Below are positions 33,482-42,129 of a DNA stretch of 64,000 nt, piece by piece. Made by a program: the position numbers and the translations under genes. This stretch comes from Streptomyces sp. Tue6028 (lineage in GTDB: Bacteria; Actinomycetota; Actinomycetes; Streptomycetales; Streptomycetaceae): the NCBI RefSeq assembly GCF_002300165.1, contig NZ_MLCE01000004.1:13120-77119 (forward strand), in the 5' to 3' direction. A model generated the notes under the pieces. That model made no database searches. It worked only from the letters and a program-made list of their open reading frames with translations, and was not told where the DNA came from. Position 1 is the first letter of the stretch. Every line of letters starts with the position of its first letter.

Positions 33482-34060
33482 TCAGCTCGTCGTCCGGCCC
33501 CATCTGGGTCCTATCCGCGCCCACTCCTGGTCCCACTGGTCCATGCGGCGCCTTTCGAGACGGCCCCGTACCAGCCGGCCGCCGACGAAGGGCACGGCCG
33601 CCGCGCTCACGCCCACGAGGACACCGACCATGGCGGACCGGGTCTGCGCCTGCGAGGCGGTGGCCGGTTTGGTGACGAGGCGCCCCTGCCGGTCGGTCCA
33701 CACGGTGACCGGGGTGCCCGCCTCCGTCCCGGCGTAGACCCTCGCCTGGCCGGTGTGGGCCGAGCCGTCCGGCGCGGTCCAGCGCACCTTCGCCCAGACG
33801 AGGCCGCTCGCGGACTCCGTGGCGCCGGAACCGACCGCGTCCTCGGTGACCTGGGCCGCGACGGAGCGCCACTGGGCGCGTTCCACGGCGAGGCCCCGCT
33901 CGACGGTCCGCGCGGTCAGTAGACCGGTGAAGACGCCACTGAGCACGATGAGCACCCAGGCGACGAGCATGATCCAGGCCTCCAGGGCGTCACTGCGGCG
34001 CCGCAACGGATTGCGCCGCCACCGCCACAGCCAGACCTTCGGACCTCGGAATGCCGCCAT
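33482..34060 (-). CDS. Rv1733c-like membrane protein
   Basis: This 192-residue protein has one hydrophobic segment near the N-terminus (AWIMLVAWVLIVLSGVFTGLL), an extracytoplasmic region with KVRWTAPDGSAHTGQARVYAGTEAGTPVTVW, and a second segment (SAMVGVLVGVSAAAVPFVGG). This is the layout of the actinobacterial Rv1733c family, of unknown role. The ATG at 34060 is preferred because AGGAGG lies nine bases before it; the ATG at 34069 is too close to that site. It converges on the HEAT gene with 28 bases between. Confidence 0.8.
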   Translation of the reverse strand: MAAFRGPKVWLWRWRRNPLRRRSDALEAWIMLVAWVLIVLSGVFTGLLTARTVERGLAVERAQWRSVAAQVTEDAVGSGATESASGLVWAKVRWTAPDGSAHTGQARVYAGTEAGTPVTVWTDRQGRLVTKPATASQAQTRSAMVGVLVGVSAAAVPFVGGRLVRGRLERRRMDQWDQEWARIGPRWGRTTS

Positions 34061-34268
34061 CGATGGCATCCTCCTCACAGCCGCACGGAAACGCCCCGTC
34101 CCCCTCCCATACGCGCTCGGCCCGCCGGATGCTCAGGCCGGGTCGGTCGACTCGTCCGTCCCTGGAATCACGGTACGCCGCATATGTGCCGGGAGGCAGC
34201 TCGAAGGGATCGCCGTCAGGCCCCGACACGGCGTCCGCGACCTGCGCGGACGACTAGTTCAGGGGTCA

Positions 34269-34291
34269 CTGTCAGTGGTGGGGTGCAGACT
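34269..34291 (+). promoter_or_regulatory. RecA-NDp-like (PafBC-type) promoter, copy 2
   Basis: CTGTCAGTG-N8-CAGACT has the same nonamer, spacing and last three bases as the site at 31315, 41 bases before the BNR-repeat gene. Confidence 0.65.
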
Positions 34292-34331
34292 GGCCGGTGT
34301 CTGGGACAACGACGTCGCGGAGGTGGTCGGC

Positions 34332-35417
34332 ATGGCCGACGTTCTGCTCACGGTAGGCACGCGCAAGGGACTGTTCATCGGACGACGGCGCGGCGGCGCC
34401 TGGGAGTTCGACGAAAGTCCGTACTTCAACGCACAGGCGGTGTACTCGGTCGCGATCGACACCCGGGGCGAGCGTCCCCGGCTGCTGGTCGGCGGGGACA
34501 GCGCGCACTGGGGCCCGTCCGTGTTCCACTCGGACGACCTGGGCCGGACGTGGACCGAGCCGGCGCAGCCCGCCGTCAAGTTCCCCAAGGACACCGGCGC
34601 CTCGCTGGAGCGGGTCTGGCAGTTGCACCCGGCGGCCGCCGAACCGGACGTGGTGTACGCGGGCACCGAGCCCGCCGCGCTGTACCGCTCCGAGGACCGT
34701 GGCGAGTCCTTCGAGCTCGTCCGTCCGCTGTGGGAGCACCCCACCCGCTCGAAGTGGGTGCCCGGCGGTGGTGGCGAGGGGCTGCACACCATCCTCACCG
34801 ACGCCCGCGATCCGCGCGCCGTGACGGTCGCCGTCTCCACGGCGGGCGTCTTCCGCACCGAGGACGGCGGCGCGAGCTGGGCCCCTTCCAACTCCGGTGT
34901 CTCCGCGGTGTTCCTGCCGGACCCGAACCCGGAGTTCGGCCAGTGCGTGCACAAGGTCGCGCGGGACGCCGCGAACCCCGACCGGCTGTATCTGCAGAAC
35001 CACTGGGGCGTGTACCGCAGTGACGACGCGGGCGCGAACTGGACGGACATCGGCGACGCTCTGCCGTCCACGTTCGGGTTCGCGGTCGCCGCGCATCCGC
35101 ACCGCGGCGACACGGCGTACAACTTCCCGATCACGGCGGACTCGGACCGCGTCCCCGCCGACCGGCGCTGTCGCGTCTTCCGCACGTCGGACGCGGGCAA
35201 GAGCTGGCAGCCGCTGACCGCCGGCCTGCCCGCAGAGGACCACTACGGCACGGTCCTGCGCGACGCCCTGTGCACGGACGACGCCGACCCGGCCGGCGTG
35301 TACTTCGGCAACCGCAACGGCGAGGTGTTCGCCTCGGCCGACGACGGCGACAGCTGGAAGCAACTGGCCTCGCACCTGCCGGACGTGCTGTGCGTACGGG
35401 CAGCTGTCATCGGCTGA
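34332..35417 (+). CDS. BNR/Asp-box repeat beta-propeller protein
   Basis: This 361-residue protein carries at least six Asp-boxes ([48 protein letters not shown]) of the sialidase/Ycf48/VPS10 type, indicating a six- or seven-bladed propeller. There is no signal peptide, so it is probably cytoplasmic and not a secreted sialidase; automated labels such as exo-alpha-sialidase would be unsafe. The ATG at 34332 begins [21 protein letters not shown]-damage-type promoter lies upstream and uracil-DNA glycosylase follows on the same strand 245 bases later. Confidence 0.85.
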   Translation: MADVLLTVGTRKGLFIGRRRGGAWEFDESPYFNAQAVYSVAIDTRGERPRLLVGGDSAHWGPSVFHSDDLGRTWTEPAQPAVKFPKDTGASLERVWQLHPAAAEPDVVYAGTEPAALYRSEDRGESFELVRPLWEHPTRSKWVPGGGGEGLHTILTDARDPRAVTVAVSTAGVFRTEDGGASWAPSNSGVSAVFLPDPNPEFGQCVHKVARDAANPDRLYLQNHWGVYRSDDAGANWTDIGDALPSTFGFAVAAHPHRGDTAYNFPITADSDRVPADRRCRVFRTSDAGKSWQPLTAGLPAEDHYGTVLRDALCTDDADPAGVYFGNRNGEVFASADDGDSWKQLASHLPDVLCVRAAVIG

Positions 35418-35662
35418 GGCAAGCGGGGGGAGACGCCGGTGGGTGTCCTGGGAGAGACGACAGCGAAGTGCCGTGCGCGGGGAGGCCTTCGGGCCGGTCC
35501 CGGGGTGCCCATCGCGACGGAGGGCGAGCCGGAACGGAGCGGGCCAGGAAGTCGCGGACCCTGTCCCGGGAGCACTCGGTTCGTCGACGGATCGGTCAGG
35601 CCCGGTCGCCGCGGGCCCACCGGTTTGATCTCCGCCGTGTGTACGGCAGTAGGGTGACGCCC

Positions 35663-36340
35663 GTGGCACCACGACCGTTGCATGAAATCGTCGAACCGGG
35701 CTGGGCGAAAGCCCTCGAACCCGTGACGGGACAGATCGCCGGGATGGGCGACTTCCTGCGCGCGGAGATCGCCGCCGGACGCACCTACCTCCCGGCGGGG
35801 GCGAACGTCCTGCGGGCCTTCCAGCAGCCCTTCGACGAGGTACGCGTCCTCATCGTCGGGCAGGACCCCTACCCCACTCCGGGGCACGCGGTGGGGCTGT
35901 CGTTCTCGGTCGCCCCGGACGTGCGTCCGCTGCCGGGCAGCCTGATCAACATCTTCCGTGAGCTCAACACCGATCTGGGCCTGCCCCAGCCGTCCAACGG
36001 CGACCTCACCCCCTGGACCCGGCAGGGCGTGCTCCTGCTCAACAGGGCGCTCACCACGGCCCCTCGTACCCCGGCCGCACACCGCGGCAAGGGCTGGGAG
36101 GAGGTCACCGAGCAGGCGATACGGGCGCTCGCCGCACGGGGGCGGCCTCTCGTGTCGATCCTGTGGGGCCGCGACGCCAGGAATCTGCGCCCGCTCCTCG
36201 GCGACCTGCCCGCGGTGGAGTCCGCGCATCCCTCCCCCATGTCGGCGGACCGGGGCTTCTTCGGTTCCCGGCCCTTCAGCCGGGCCAACGACCTGTTGGC
36301 CCGCCAGGGGGCCCAGCCGGTGGACTGGCGCCTGCCGTGA
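35663..36340 (+). CDS. ung: Uracil-DNA glycosylase, family 1
   Basis: This 225-residue enzyme has the water-activating motif [18 protein letters not shown] near residue 66, LLLNRALTT, and the C-terminal [18 protein letters not shown] with catalytic His. It excises uracil from DNA in base excision repair. I chose the GTG at 35663, which gives the standard length and has AGTAGGG eight bases before it; GTG at 35654 is an alternative. Its stop overlaps the start of the sugar kinase as GTGA. Confidence 0.95.
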   Translation: MAPRPLHEIVEPGWAKALEPVTGQIAGMGDFLRAEIAAGRTYLPAGANVLRAFQQPFDEVRVLIVGQDPYPTPGHAVGLSFSVAPDVRPLPGSLINIFRELNTDLGLPQPSNGDLTPWTRQGVLLLNRALTTAPRTPAAHRGKGWEEVTEQAIRALAARGRPLVSILWGRDARNLRPLLGDLPAVESAHPSPMSADRGFFGSRPFSRANDLLARQGAQPVDWRLP

Positions 36341-37347
36341 CGGCCGGCGCCACACCGGCACCGACCGCCGTACTCGCCGTCGACTCGGGAGGTTCGGGAC
36401 TGCGCGCGGTGCTGGCCGCGCACGGTCGGGACCCCGGCGCTCCCCCCGAACGACTCGGCGCGCCCCTGACCTCCCGGGAGCCGGTCCGGACGGGACCGCG
36501 TGGCATCGACGCGGCTCATCTGGCCGGACAACTGGTGCCGATGGCACGCCGGTTGCTGGCGGTGGCGGGGGCCGACGGAATCGCGGCCGTCGCCGTCGGG
36601 GCCGCGGGACTCGCCACGCTCGGTGACGCGTTGCGCGCCGACCTTCCGTCCGCGCTGGAGCGTGAACTGGGCGTGCGGCGGCTCGCGTTGGTCGCCGACG
36701 CGGTGACGGCGTACACCGGCGCCCTCGGCCTGCGCGCGGGCGCCGTCATCGCCGCGGGCACCGGACTGATCGCGGTCGGCACCGATCTGACCCGCTGGCG
36801 ACGGGCCGACGGATGGGGCCATCTGCTCGGGGACTGCGGCGGCGGGGCCTGGATCGGTCGCGCCGGCCTGGAGGCGGCCGTACGGGCCTTCGACGGTCGC
36901 CGGGGAGGCTCCGCGGCCCTGTTGGAGCGCGCGGAGGAGATGTTCGGGCCGGTGCCGGGGCTGCCGGCCCAGCTGTACCCGCGCACGGACCGGCCCGCCG
37001 CCCTCGCGTCCTTCGCCCCCGAGGTCGCGGCCTGCGCCGCGGCCGATCCGGTGGCGGCCGAGATCCTGCGCTCGGCGGCGGCACAGATGGCCGAGTCCGC
37101 GGCGGCGGTCTGCCCGGACGGCGACGAGGCCCGAGTCGCCCTGACCGGTGGCCTGTTCAAGATGGGTGAGCCACTGCTCGGGCCGCTGCGCGAGGAGTTG
37201 GCGCGGCAGCTGCCGCACGCCCGGCAGGTACCGGCCGCGGGCGACCCGCTGGACGGCGCCGTGCGCATCGCCGCCGACCTGGCCGACGACCGGCTCACGC
37301 TGCCCACGGACGAGCGGATGCTGTTCGTGGTGACCGAAAAGCCCTAG
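36337..37347 (+). CDS. N-acetylglucosamine kinase-like BadF/BadG ATPase
   Basis: This 336-residue protein of the ASKHA fold has the phosphate-1 loop [16 protein letters not shown], phosphate-2-like [29 protein letters not shown], and the adenosine region [10 protein letters not shown]. Members phosphorylate N-acetylglucosamine or related amino sugars with ATP. It is translationally coupled to ung (GTGA overlap), though no functional link is known. The C-terminus ends just before a repeat-rich gap. Confidence 0.85.
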   Translation: MTAGATPAPTAVLAVDSGGSGLRAVLAAHGRDPGAPPERLGAPLTSREPVRTGPRGIDAAHLAGQLVPMARRLLAVAGADGIAAVAVGAAGLATLGDALRADLPSALERELGVRRLALVADAVTAYTGALGLRAGAVIAAGTGLIAVGTDLTRWRRADGWGHLLGDCGGGAWIGRAGLEAAVRAFDGRRGGSAALLERAEEMFGPVPGLPAQLYPRTDRPAALASFAPEVAACAAADPVAAEILRSAAAQMAESAAAVCPDGDEARVALTGGLFKMGEPLLGPLREELARQLPHARQVPAAGDPLDGAVRIAADLADDRLTLPTDERMLFVVTEKP

Positions 37348-37816
37348 CGGGACGCCCGCGACGGACCGGAGGACGACACACAGCCGGAAACAGACGTCGG
37401 CGGACGAGCTGCCGGAAACGGATACGGGCGGACGAACTCCCGGAAACGGGCGGCCGGAGTCGGACGGCCGGGCGCATCCGGTGCCGGTTCCCGGCCTCGC
37501 GCGCCACGCGCACCCGGCCGGCATCGGTCCGCGACGCGCGCGCGAATCCGACGGGCCGCGCCCATCCCGTCGAGCGCTCTCCCTGGTCAGCGCCTCGCGG
37601 TCGAATTCCATGACCGACATGGGGGATTGTTCGGCCGTGTCGGACACCTGAGGGTGACACGTGTGCCGAACACCGCGCATCTCACCCGGCTCACAAGTGG
37701 GTTGGTACCGATCACTTCCGATCCGTACGTAACTCATCAGACAAAAGCGGACGGATACCGCTCACCTGCACCCTCCCCGAACAGGGGAGCCCAAGAAGCC
37801 AGTAACATGCGGCGCC
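37348..37816. other. Gene-free stretch with imperfect repeats
   Basis: This stretch of 469 bases has no convincing reading frame. The first part (about 37378-37460) has three imperfect copies of a CCGGAAACGG-containing unit. The second part (37690-37760) is less GC-rich and contains GTACGTAACTCATCAGACAAAA, a probable promoter region for the downstream CbiX-like gene. Confidence 0.5.
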
Positions 37817-38737
37817 ATGAGCTCCCCCACTGGGCCCGCGTCCGGCCTGCCAGTACGAATGCCGCGACCCCGCCAGCCCGGCCGGCACCGCCGTCCGGAA
37901 CCCCTGGCGGCTCCTGAGGGCGCGCCCGCGCTCGTCCTCGCGGTGCCGGGCACCCCCAGCGCCGCCACGCGCAGCCTCGCCGAGGAGGTCGTGAGCATCG
38001 CGCGCTCCGAGCTCCCCGGCCTCGACGCCCGTATCGGGTACCTGGACGGGGACGACGAATTCCCCACGCTGCAGTCCGTGCTGACCCACGCCGCCGAGGA
38101 GCGCACCGCGCGCTTCGAGCAGGCGCGCGCCGCCGGTGCGGACGTGGCCGAGCCCGACGGGCCGGTCGCCGTCGTGGTGCCGCTGCTCGCCGGTCCGGAC
38201 AACGCGCTGCTCCGCCGCGTCCGCCAGGCCGTCATGGAGAGCCGTGTCGCGGCCGACCTGACGGATGTCCTCGGCCCGCACCCGCTGCTCGCCGAGGCGC
38301 TGCACGTACGCCTGTCCGAGGCGGGTCTGGCCCGCGCCGACCGCGCCCGGCTGTTCACCGTCGCGACCGCCGCGGACGGCATCATCCTGGCCGCCGTGGG
38401 CGGCGAGGAGGCCGTGCAGGCGGCCGGGATCACCGGCATGCTGCTCGCGGCCCGGCTCGCCGTCCCGGTGATGGCGGCGGCGCTCGACGTGGAGGGCGCG
38501 ATCGCGGCCACCGCCGAGCAGCTGCGCGGCTCGGGTTCGCAGCAGCTGGCGCTCGCGCCGTACCTGATCGGGCCGGAGCTCGACGCGGGTCTGCTCGACG
38601 CGGCCGCCAAGGAGGCGGGCTGCGCCGCCGCCGAGGCGCTCGGCCCGTACCCGGCGATCGGCAAGCTGGCACTGGCCAAGTACACGACTGCGCTGGGCAT
38701 CGCCCCGCAGCAGCCGCAGGGCAGCCCGACCCACTAG
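37817..38737 (+). CDS. CbiX/sirohydrochlorin chelatase-like protein lacking metal-binding His
   Basis: This 306-residue protein has two halves with the chelatase fold layout. Where active CbiX reads HGT/SR after the first strand, this one reads LVLAVPGTPSAATRS; where the second His is expected it reads VAVVVPLLAGPDNALLRRV. Both positions that hold the catalytic/metal His are therefore substituted, so true cobalt or iron chelatase activity is unlikely. No tetrapyrrole or nitrite reductase gene is near. The role is unknown. It is followed by a strong terminator. Confidence 0.78.
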   Translation: MSSPTGPASGLPVRMPRPRQPGRHRRPEPLAAPEGAPALVLAVPGTPSAATRSLAEEVVSIARSELPGLDARIGYLDGDDEFPTLQSVLTHAAEERTARFEQARAAGADVAEPDGPVAVVVPLLAGPDNALLRRVRQAVMESRVAADLTDVLGPHPLLAEALHVRLSEAGLARADRARLFTVATAADGIILAAVGGEEAVQAAGITGMLLAARLAVPVMAAALDVEGAIAATAEQLRGSGSQQLALAPYLIGPELDAGLLDAAAKEAGCAAAEALGPYPAIGKLALAKYTTALGIAPQQPQGSPTH

Positions 38738-38758
38738 CCGTCCGGCACACCAGCACCC

Positions 38759-38796
38759 CGAAGGGGCCCGCTCCGTCCCTGGAGCGGGCCCCTTCG
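38759..38796 (+). terminator. Strong hairpin terminator after the CbiX-like gene
   Basis: Sixteen-base perfect arms (CGAAGGGGCCCGCTCC and complement) with a six-base loop GTCCCT, 21 bases after the stop. No T-tract. Confidence 0.88.
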
Positions 38797-38852
38797 CATG
38801 GGCGGCCGTTCACATGACACGCGGCCGGTCAGGTCGTGGACGGGAGCCCTCG

Positions 38853-38945
38853 GACGTCATGGACCGGAGTCCCAGGACCTCGTGGGCGAGACGCCCTGGC
38901 GTCATGGGCGGGACGCCCTGGCGTCATGGGCGGGAGGCCCCGGAC
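38853..38945. repeat. GACGCCCTGGCGTCATGGGCGG-type tandem repeat
   Basis: A unit of about 21-22 bases (ACGCCCTGG + CGTCATGGGCGGG) appears twice exactly and in two or three decayed copies, between the terminator and the end of the lactonase gene. Confidence 0.75.
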
Positions 38946-38981
38946 GGATTCCAGGCCCGTGGCCGGGCCGCGGGGCGCAGG

Positions 38982-40028
38982 TCAGTCGAAGACGACGCAG
39001 GACGCGGCCGGTGCCGCGACCGAGCCGCCCCGTCGCGGCACGCCGGTGTCCGGGTCGACCACGAACCAGGTCACGTCACCGGAGCGCTCGTTCGCGCAGT
39101 ACAGGAACCGGCCGGTGGGGTCGAGGGCCAGCGCTCGCGGCCACACGCCGCCGCAGGGCACCGTCGCCACCAGCCGCAGCCCCTCGCCGACCGCGTCCGG
39201 GGCGAGCACGGAGACGACGTCCTGACCCCGCGTCGCGGTCCACACGAACCGGCCGTCGGGCGACACGACGATCCCCGAGGGGTACGCGTCACCGCTCGGG
39301 ACGCCCGACAGCACCGGAGTCTCGCCGACCGGCCGCAGCCCGCCGCCGGCGGCGTCCCAGCGGCAGACGGTGACGGTGGGCGCGAGTTCGTTGAGGACGT
39401 ACGCGTGTTCGCCTCGCGGGTGGAAGGCCAGGTGGCGGGGGCCCGAGCCGGGCCGGAGGGCGATCTCGCGGTGGAGCGTGAGCGTTCCGCCGTCCAGGGC
39501 GCACACGCGTACGGAGTCCGTGCCGAGGTCGACACTCACCACCCACCGGCCGCTCGGGTCGGGCTGCACCTGATGGGCGTGCGGGCCCTGCTGACGCGGG
39601 GTGTGCGGGCCGGAGCCGGTGTGCTGGAGCACGCCTGAGGCACCGGCCGCCAGCCCGCCGACGGGGTCGACCGGCACGGCCGTGACGCTGCCGGAGCCGT
39701 AGTTGGCGGTCAGGACGTGTCCGGAGAACACGCTGAGGTGCGTGGGGCCGCTGCCGCCGACCGGCACGGGCGGCCCCGTCAGCTCCGGCTTGTCCTCGTG
39801 GACCCGGTAGGCGGCCACGCCGCCTTCGGCCGTCTCGCTCACCGCGTACAGCATGTCGCCCGCGGGCGACAGCGCGAGGTAGGAGGGATCGGGGACGCCG
39901 TCGACCGCGCTCAGGACCGTCAGGGCGCCGCTGTCCGGGTCCACGGCAGTCGTGAGGACACCGAGCCCTCCCGCCGCCGTGAACGAGCCGATGAACGCCC
40001 GCCGTCGCCGCCTGTCGCCGTCTGCCAC
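38982..40028 (-). CDS. Lactonase-family seven-bladed propeller (YbhE/6-phosphogluconolactonase-like)
   Basis: This 348-residue protein has repeated blade motifs (SYLALSPAGDMLYAV, HQVQPDPSGRWVVSVDLG, RHLAFHPRGEHAYVLNE, SGIVVSPDGRFVWTATRG, RALALDPTGRFLYCANE) of the lactonase superfamily, related to E. coli Pgl and cycloisomerase-type proteins. Substrate is not certain. The N-terminus is Arg-rich without a clear signal peptide. It lies 60 bases after the nitric oxide synthase gene on the same strand. Confidence 0.87.
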   Translation of the reverse strand: MADGDRRRRRAFIGSFTAAGGLGVLTTAVDPDSGALTVLSAVDGVPDPSYLALSPAGDMLYAVSETAEGGVAAYRVHEDKPELTGPPVPVGGSGPTHLSVFSGHVLTANYGSGSVTAVPVDPVGGLAAGASGVLQHTGSGPHTPRQQGPHAHQVQPDPSGRWVVSVDLGTDSVRVCALDGGTLTLHREIALRPGSGPRHLAFHPRGEHAYVLNELAPTVTVCRWDAAGGGLRPVGETPVLSGVPSGDAYPSGIVVSPDGRFVWTATRGQDVVSVLAPDAVGEGLRLVATVPCGGVWPRALALDPTGRFLYCANERSGDVTWFVVDPDTGVPRRGGSVAAPAASCVVFD

Positions 40029-40088
40029 TGCCGTCCCCTCTCGGTCCCGCGTAGTCCGGGGCGACGGTAGCAGCAGCGGCGCTGCGGT

Positions 40089-41465
40089 CTAGACCAGGGG
40101 CGCGCCCTCGGCCCGTTCCAAGGCCTCGGGATGGTGCACGTAGGCGGGGCGGCGTTCGACGGTCTCGTAGGTGCGGTGGAAGACCGGGGTGGCGCTCCCG
40201 GAGATCGGCGGCACGATCCACGACCAGTCCGCGCCCACCCGCCGCCCCCTGCGCTCCTCCTGCTCCAGGTGGGTGAGGAAGCGCCGGGACTCGGTGTGGT
40301 GATCGGTGACCGTGACGCCCGCCAGGTCGAAGGAGTGCAGCACGGACCGGTTCAGTTCGACGAGCGCGCGGTCCTTCCACAGGGAGCGGTCGGTGCGGGT
40401 GTCCAGGCCGAGGCGGTCCGCGATGCGGGGCAGCAGGTCGTAGCGGTCGGTGTCGGCGAGGTTGCGGGCACCGATCTCGGTGCCCATGTACCAGCCGTTG
40501 AAGGGCGCGGCCGGGTAGCAGATGCCGCCTATCTCCAGGCACATGTTGGCGAGCGCGGGCACCGCGTGCCAGCGCAGTCCGAGCGTGCGCCACCAGTCGT
40601 GCTCGGGGTGGGCGAGCTCCACTTCGAGCACCGCGTCGTCCGGCAGGGCGAACCAGCGGGGTTTGTCGTCGGTCCCCTCGATCACCAGCGGCAGTACGTC
40701 GAAGGCGGTGCCGGGGCCGCCTGGCCAGCCGAGCCGCCGGGCGAGCGCGGTGAGTCCGGCGTTGCGCGGGTCGCCGGTCACGCCGCCGTCCAGGCGCGTG
40801 TAGCCCGCGTACCGGACGAGCTGCTCGTTCCAGATCCTCGGGCCGGGCCGCCCCGGAGCGTCGGGCGCGAACACCGTGATCAGCGCCCGGATGCGGCCGT
40901 CGCGGGTGGCCTCCCGCAGATGGTCCGCCGCCCCGTCGGCGACGTCCTGCGCGCCCTGCACGTCCCTGCGGTCCCGCACGTGGAGGGAGTGCCAGTAGAG
41001 GCGCCCTATGCATCGGTTGGCGTTGCGCCAGGCCACGCGCGCGCCGAAGACGAGTTCCTCCGTGGTGTGCCGGTACGTCCCCGTGTCCGCCATCTCGGCC
41101 CGTACGGCGGCGATCCTCCGGGCCGGATCACCGAGGCGTCGCTCGACGTGATGGAGGGTGAGGAACTCGACGGCGGCCTGGAACAGCGCGTGCGGGCCGG
41201 GCGCCGGGACCGATCCGTACGCGGACGGTGCGGGGGCGGAGTTCGACGGCAGGGGGCCGGACGCGGACGATACGGGGCCGTACGGGGACGGCAGGAGGCC
41301 GGTCGGATTCCGCGGCGGGGCGGCGGGGCAGCCGGGCGGTGCGGTCGCGTCGTGGGCGGCGTGAGCGGACGGGGCGCTCCCGCCGTGCGCGTCGGGGCCC
41401 GCCGGACGGGCCCTGTCACGCGTGGCGGGCTCGGTCTGCGAGGTCGTGGTGGTCTGCATCGGCAT
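40089..41465 (-). CDS. nos: Bacterial nitric oxide synthase, oxygenase domain
   Basis: Residues about 85-458 are a complete NOS oxygenase: WRNANRCIGR with the heme-ligating Cys (near 152), FDVLPLVIEGTDDKPRWF, the substrate-binding CLEIGGICYPAAPFNGWYMGTEIGARNL, and the pterin region ADWSWIVPPISGSATPVFH. It oxidises L-arginine to citrulline and NO and needs an external reductase, as none is fused. The ATG at 41465 (MPMQTTTTS) gives 458 residues with an 85-residue Ser/Pro-rich leader; the frame stays open to GTG 41924 or ATG 41915, which would add about 150 disordered residues. No P450 of thaxtomin type is adjacent. Confidence 0.92.
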   Translation of the reverse strand: MPMQTTTTSQTEPATRDRARPAGPDAHGGSAPSAHAAHDATAPPGCPAAPPRNPTGLLPSPYGPVSSASGPLPSNSAPAPSAYGSVPAPGPHALFQAAVEFLTLHHVERRLGDPARRIAAVRAEMADTGTYRHTTEELVFGARVAWRNANRCIGRLYWHSLHVRDRRDVQGAQDVADGAADHLREATRDGRIRALITVFAPDAPGRPGPRIWNEQLVRYAGYTRLDGGVTGDPRNAGLTALARRLGWPGGPGTAFDVLPLVIEGTDDKPRWFALPDDAVLEVELAHPEHDWWRTLGLRWHAVPALANMCLEIGGICYPAAPFNGWYMGTEIGARNLADTDRYDLLPRIADRLGLDTRTDRSLWKDRALVELNRSVLHSFDLAGVTVTDHHTESRRFLTHLEQEERRGRRVGADWSWIVPPISGSATPVFHRTYETVERRPAYVHHPEALERAEGAPLV

Positions 41466-42129
41466 GGTTCGCGCCGGCAGGGCGCGTGGTCCCGGTTCCG
41501 GCTGCCGGGCCGACCCGTTCGGACCCGGTGTCCTCGCGGGGTGGGACGAGGCGCCGCCCGGTGGGCCTGCGGGCGTCAGCCGCCCTCTGAGCCCCGGTAC
41601 GGGACCGCTTGCGTCCCGACGGGCGCGTGTCCCGGCCCCGCCCCGCGCCTCCGGGGCGAGGGCGGCGCCGTCGTCGGACCGACGGACGGCGGGCAGCTGC
41701 GGTACCCGGGGGTCGGTGCCCTCCGGCCGACGGCCGCCCAGGTCAGGTTCCGGCCATCCGGCCGCGTCCGTGCCGTCGTGCCGGTGACCGGCGCCCAGGC
41801 GGTCCAGCCGGTCCAGCCAGCCGCCCGGACCGTCGGCGACCGGGGCCGCATGCCCCGCGTCCGGATCGTCGGCGCAGCGGCCTTCGTGCGCGCTTCTGCA
41901 AGGGACGTCCCGCATTGGTGCCACCCCCCAGGGGCTCCGCCCGCGGAGCCCTCCCGCACACGGTCCGCGGGTTCCGTGCGTCTGATAGCCGCGGGGTTAC
42001 CCGGCCCACGGGGTGATCCACCCTCTGCATGGCCGGTAAAAGTGCCTCGTTCCGGGATGCGCCGTCCACCGGGCGACGGCGACCCGAGCCACCGGACCGT
42101 CCGCCGCCCGGCCCGAACGCCGGAAGGGC
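41466..42129. other. Gap before nos with open frame and hairpin
   Basis: This stretch of 664 bases lies between the FUSC gene and the chosen nos start. Bases 41470-41924 are an in-frame open extension of nos with coding-like third positions (mostly G/C), but the encoded sequence is low complexity. A hairpin sits at 41932. The rest (41952-42129) shows nothing. Confidence 0.5.
41932..41951 (-). terminator. Hairpin between FUSC gene and nos
   Basis: Arms GGGCTCCGC and GCGGAGCCC are perfect with a two-base centre. It may end FUSC transcription, about 180 bases after its stop. Confidence 0.5.

Noticed and set aside
33990..34229. 79-residue minus-strand frame before the Rv1733c-like gene
   Set aside because: It overlaps the start of that gene in another frame, has no clear ribosome site or recognisable motif; a small gene is possible but not supported.
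34332..35417. Secreted sialidase
   Set aside because: Asp-boxes are present, but there is no signal peptide and I see no sialidase arginine triad or FRIP motif.
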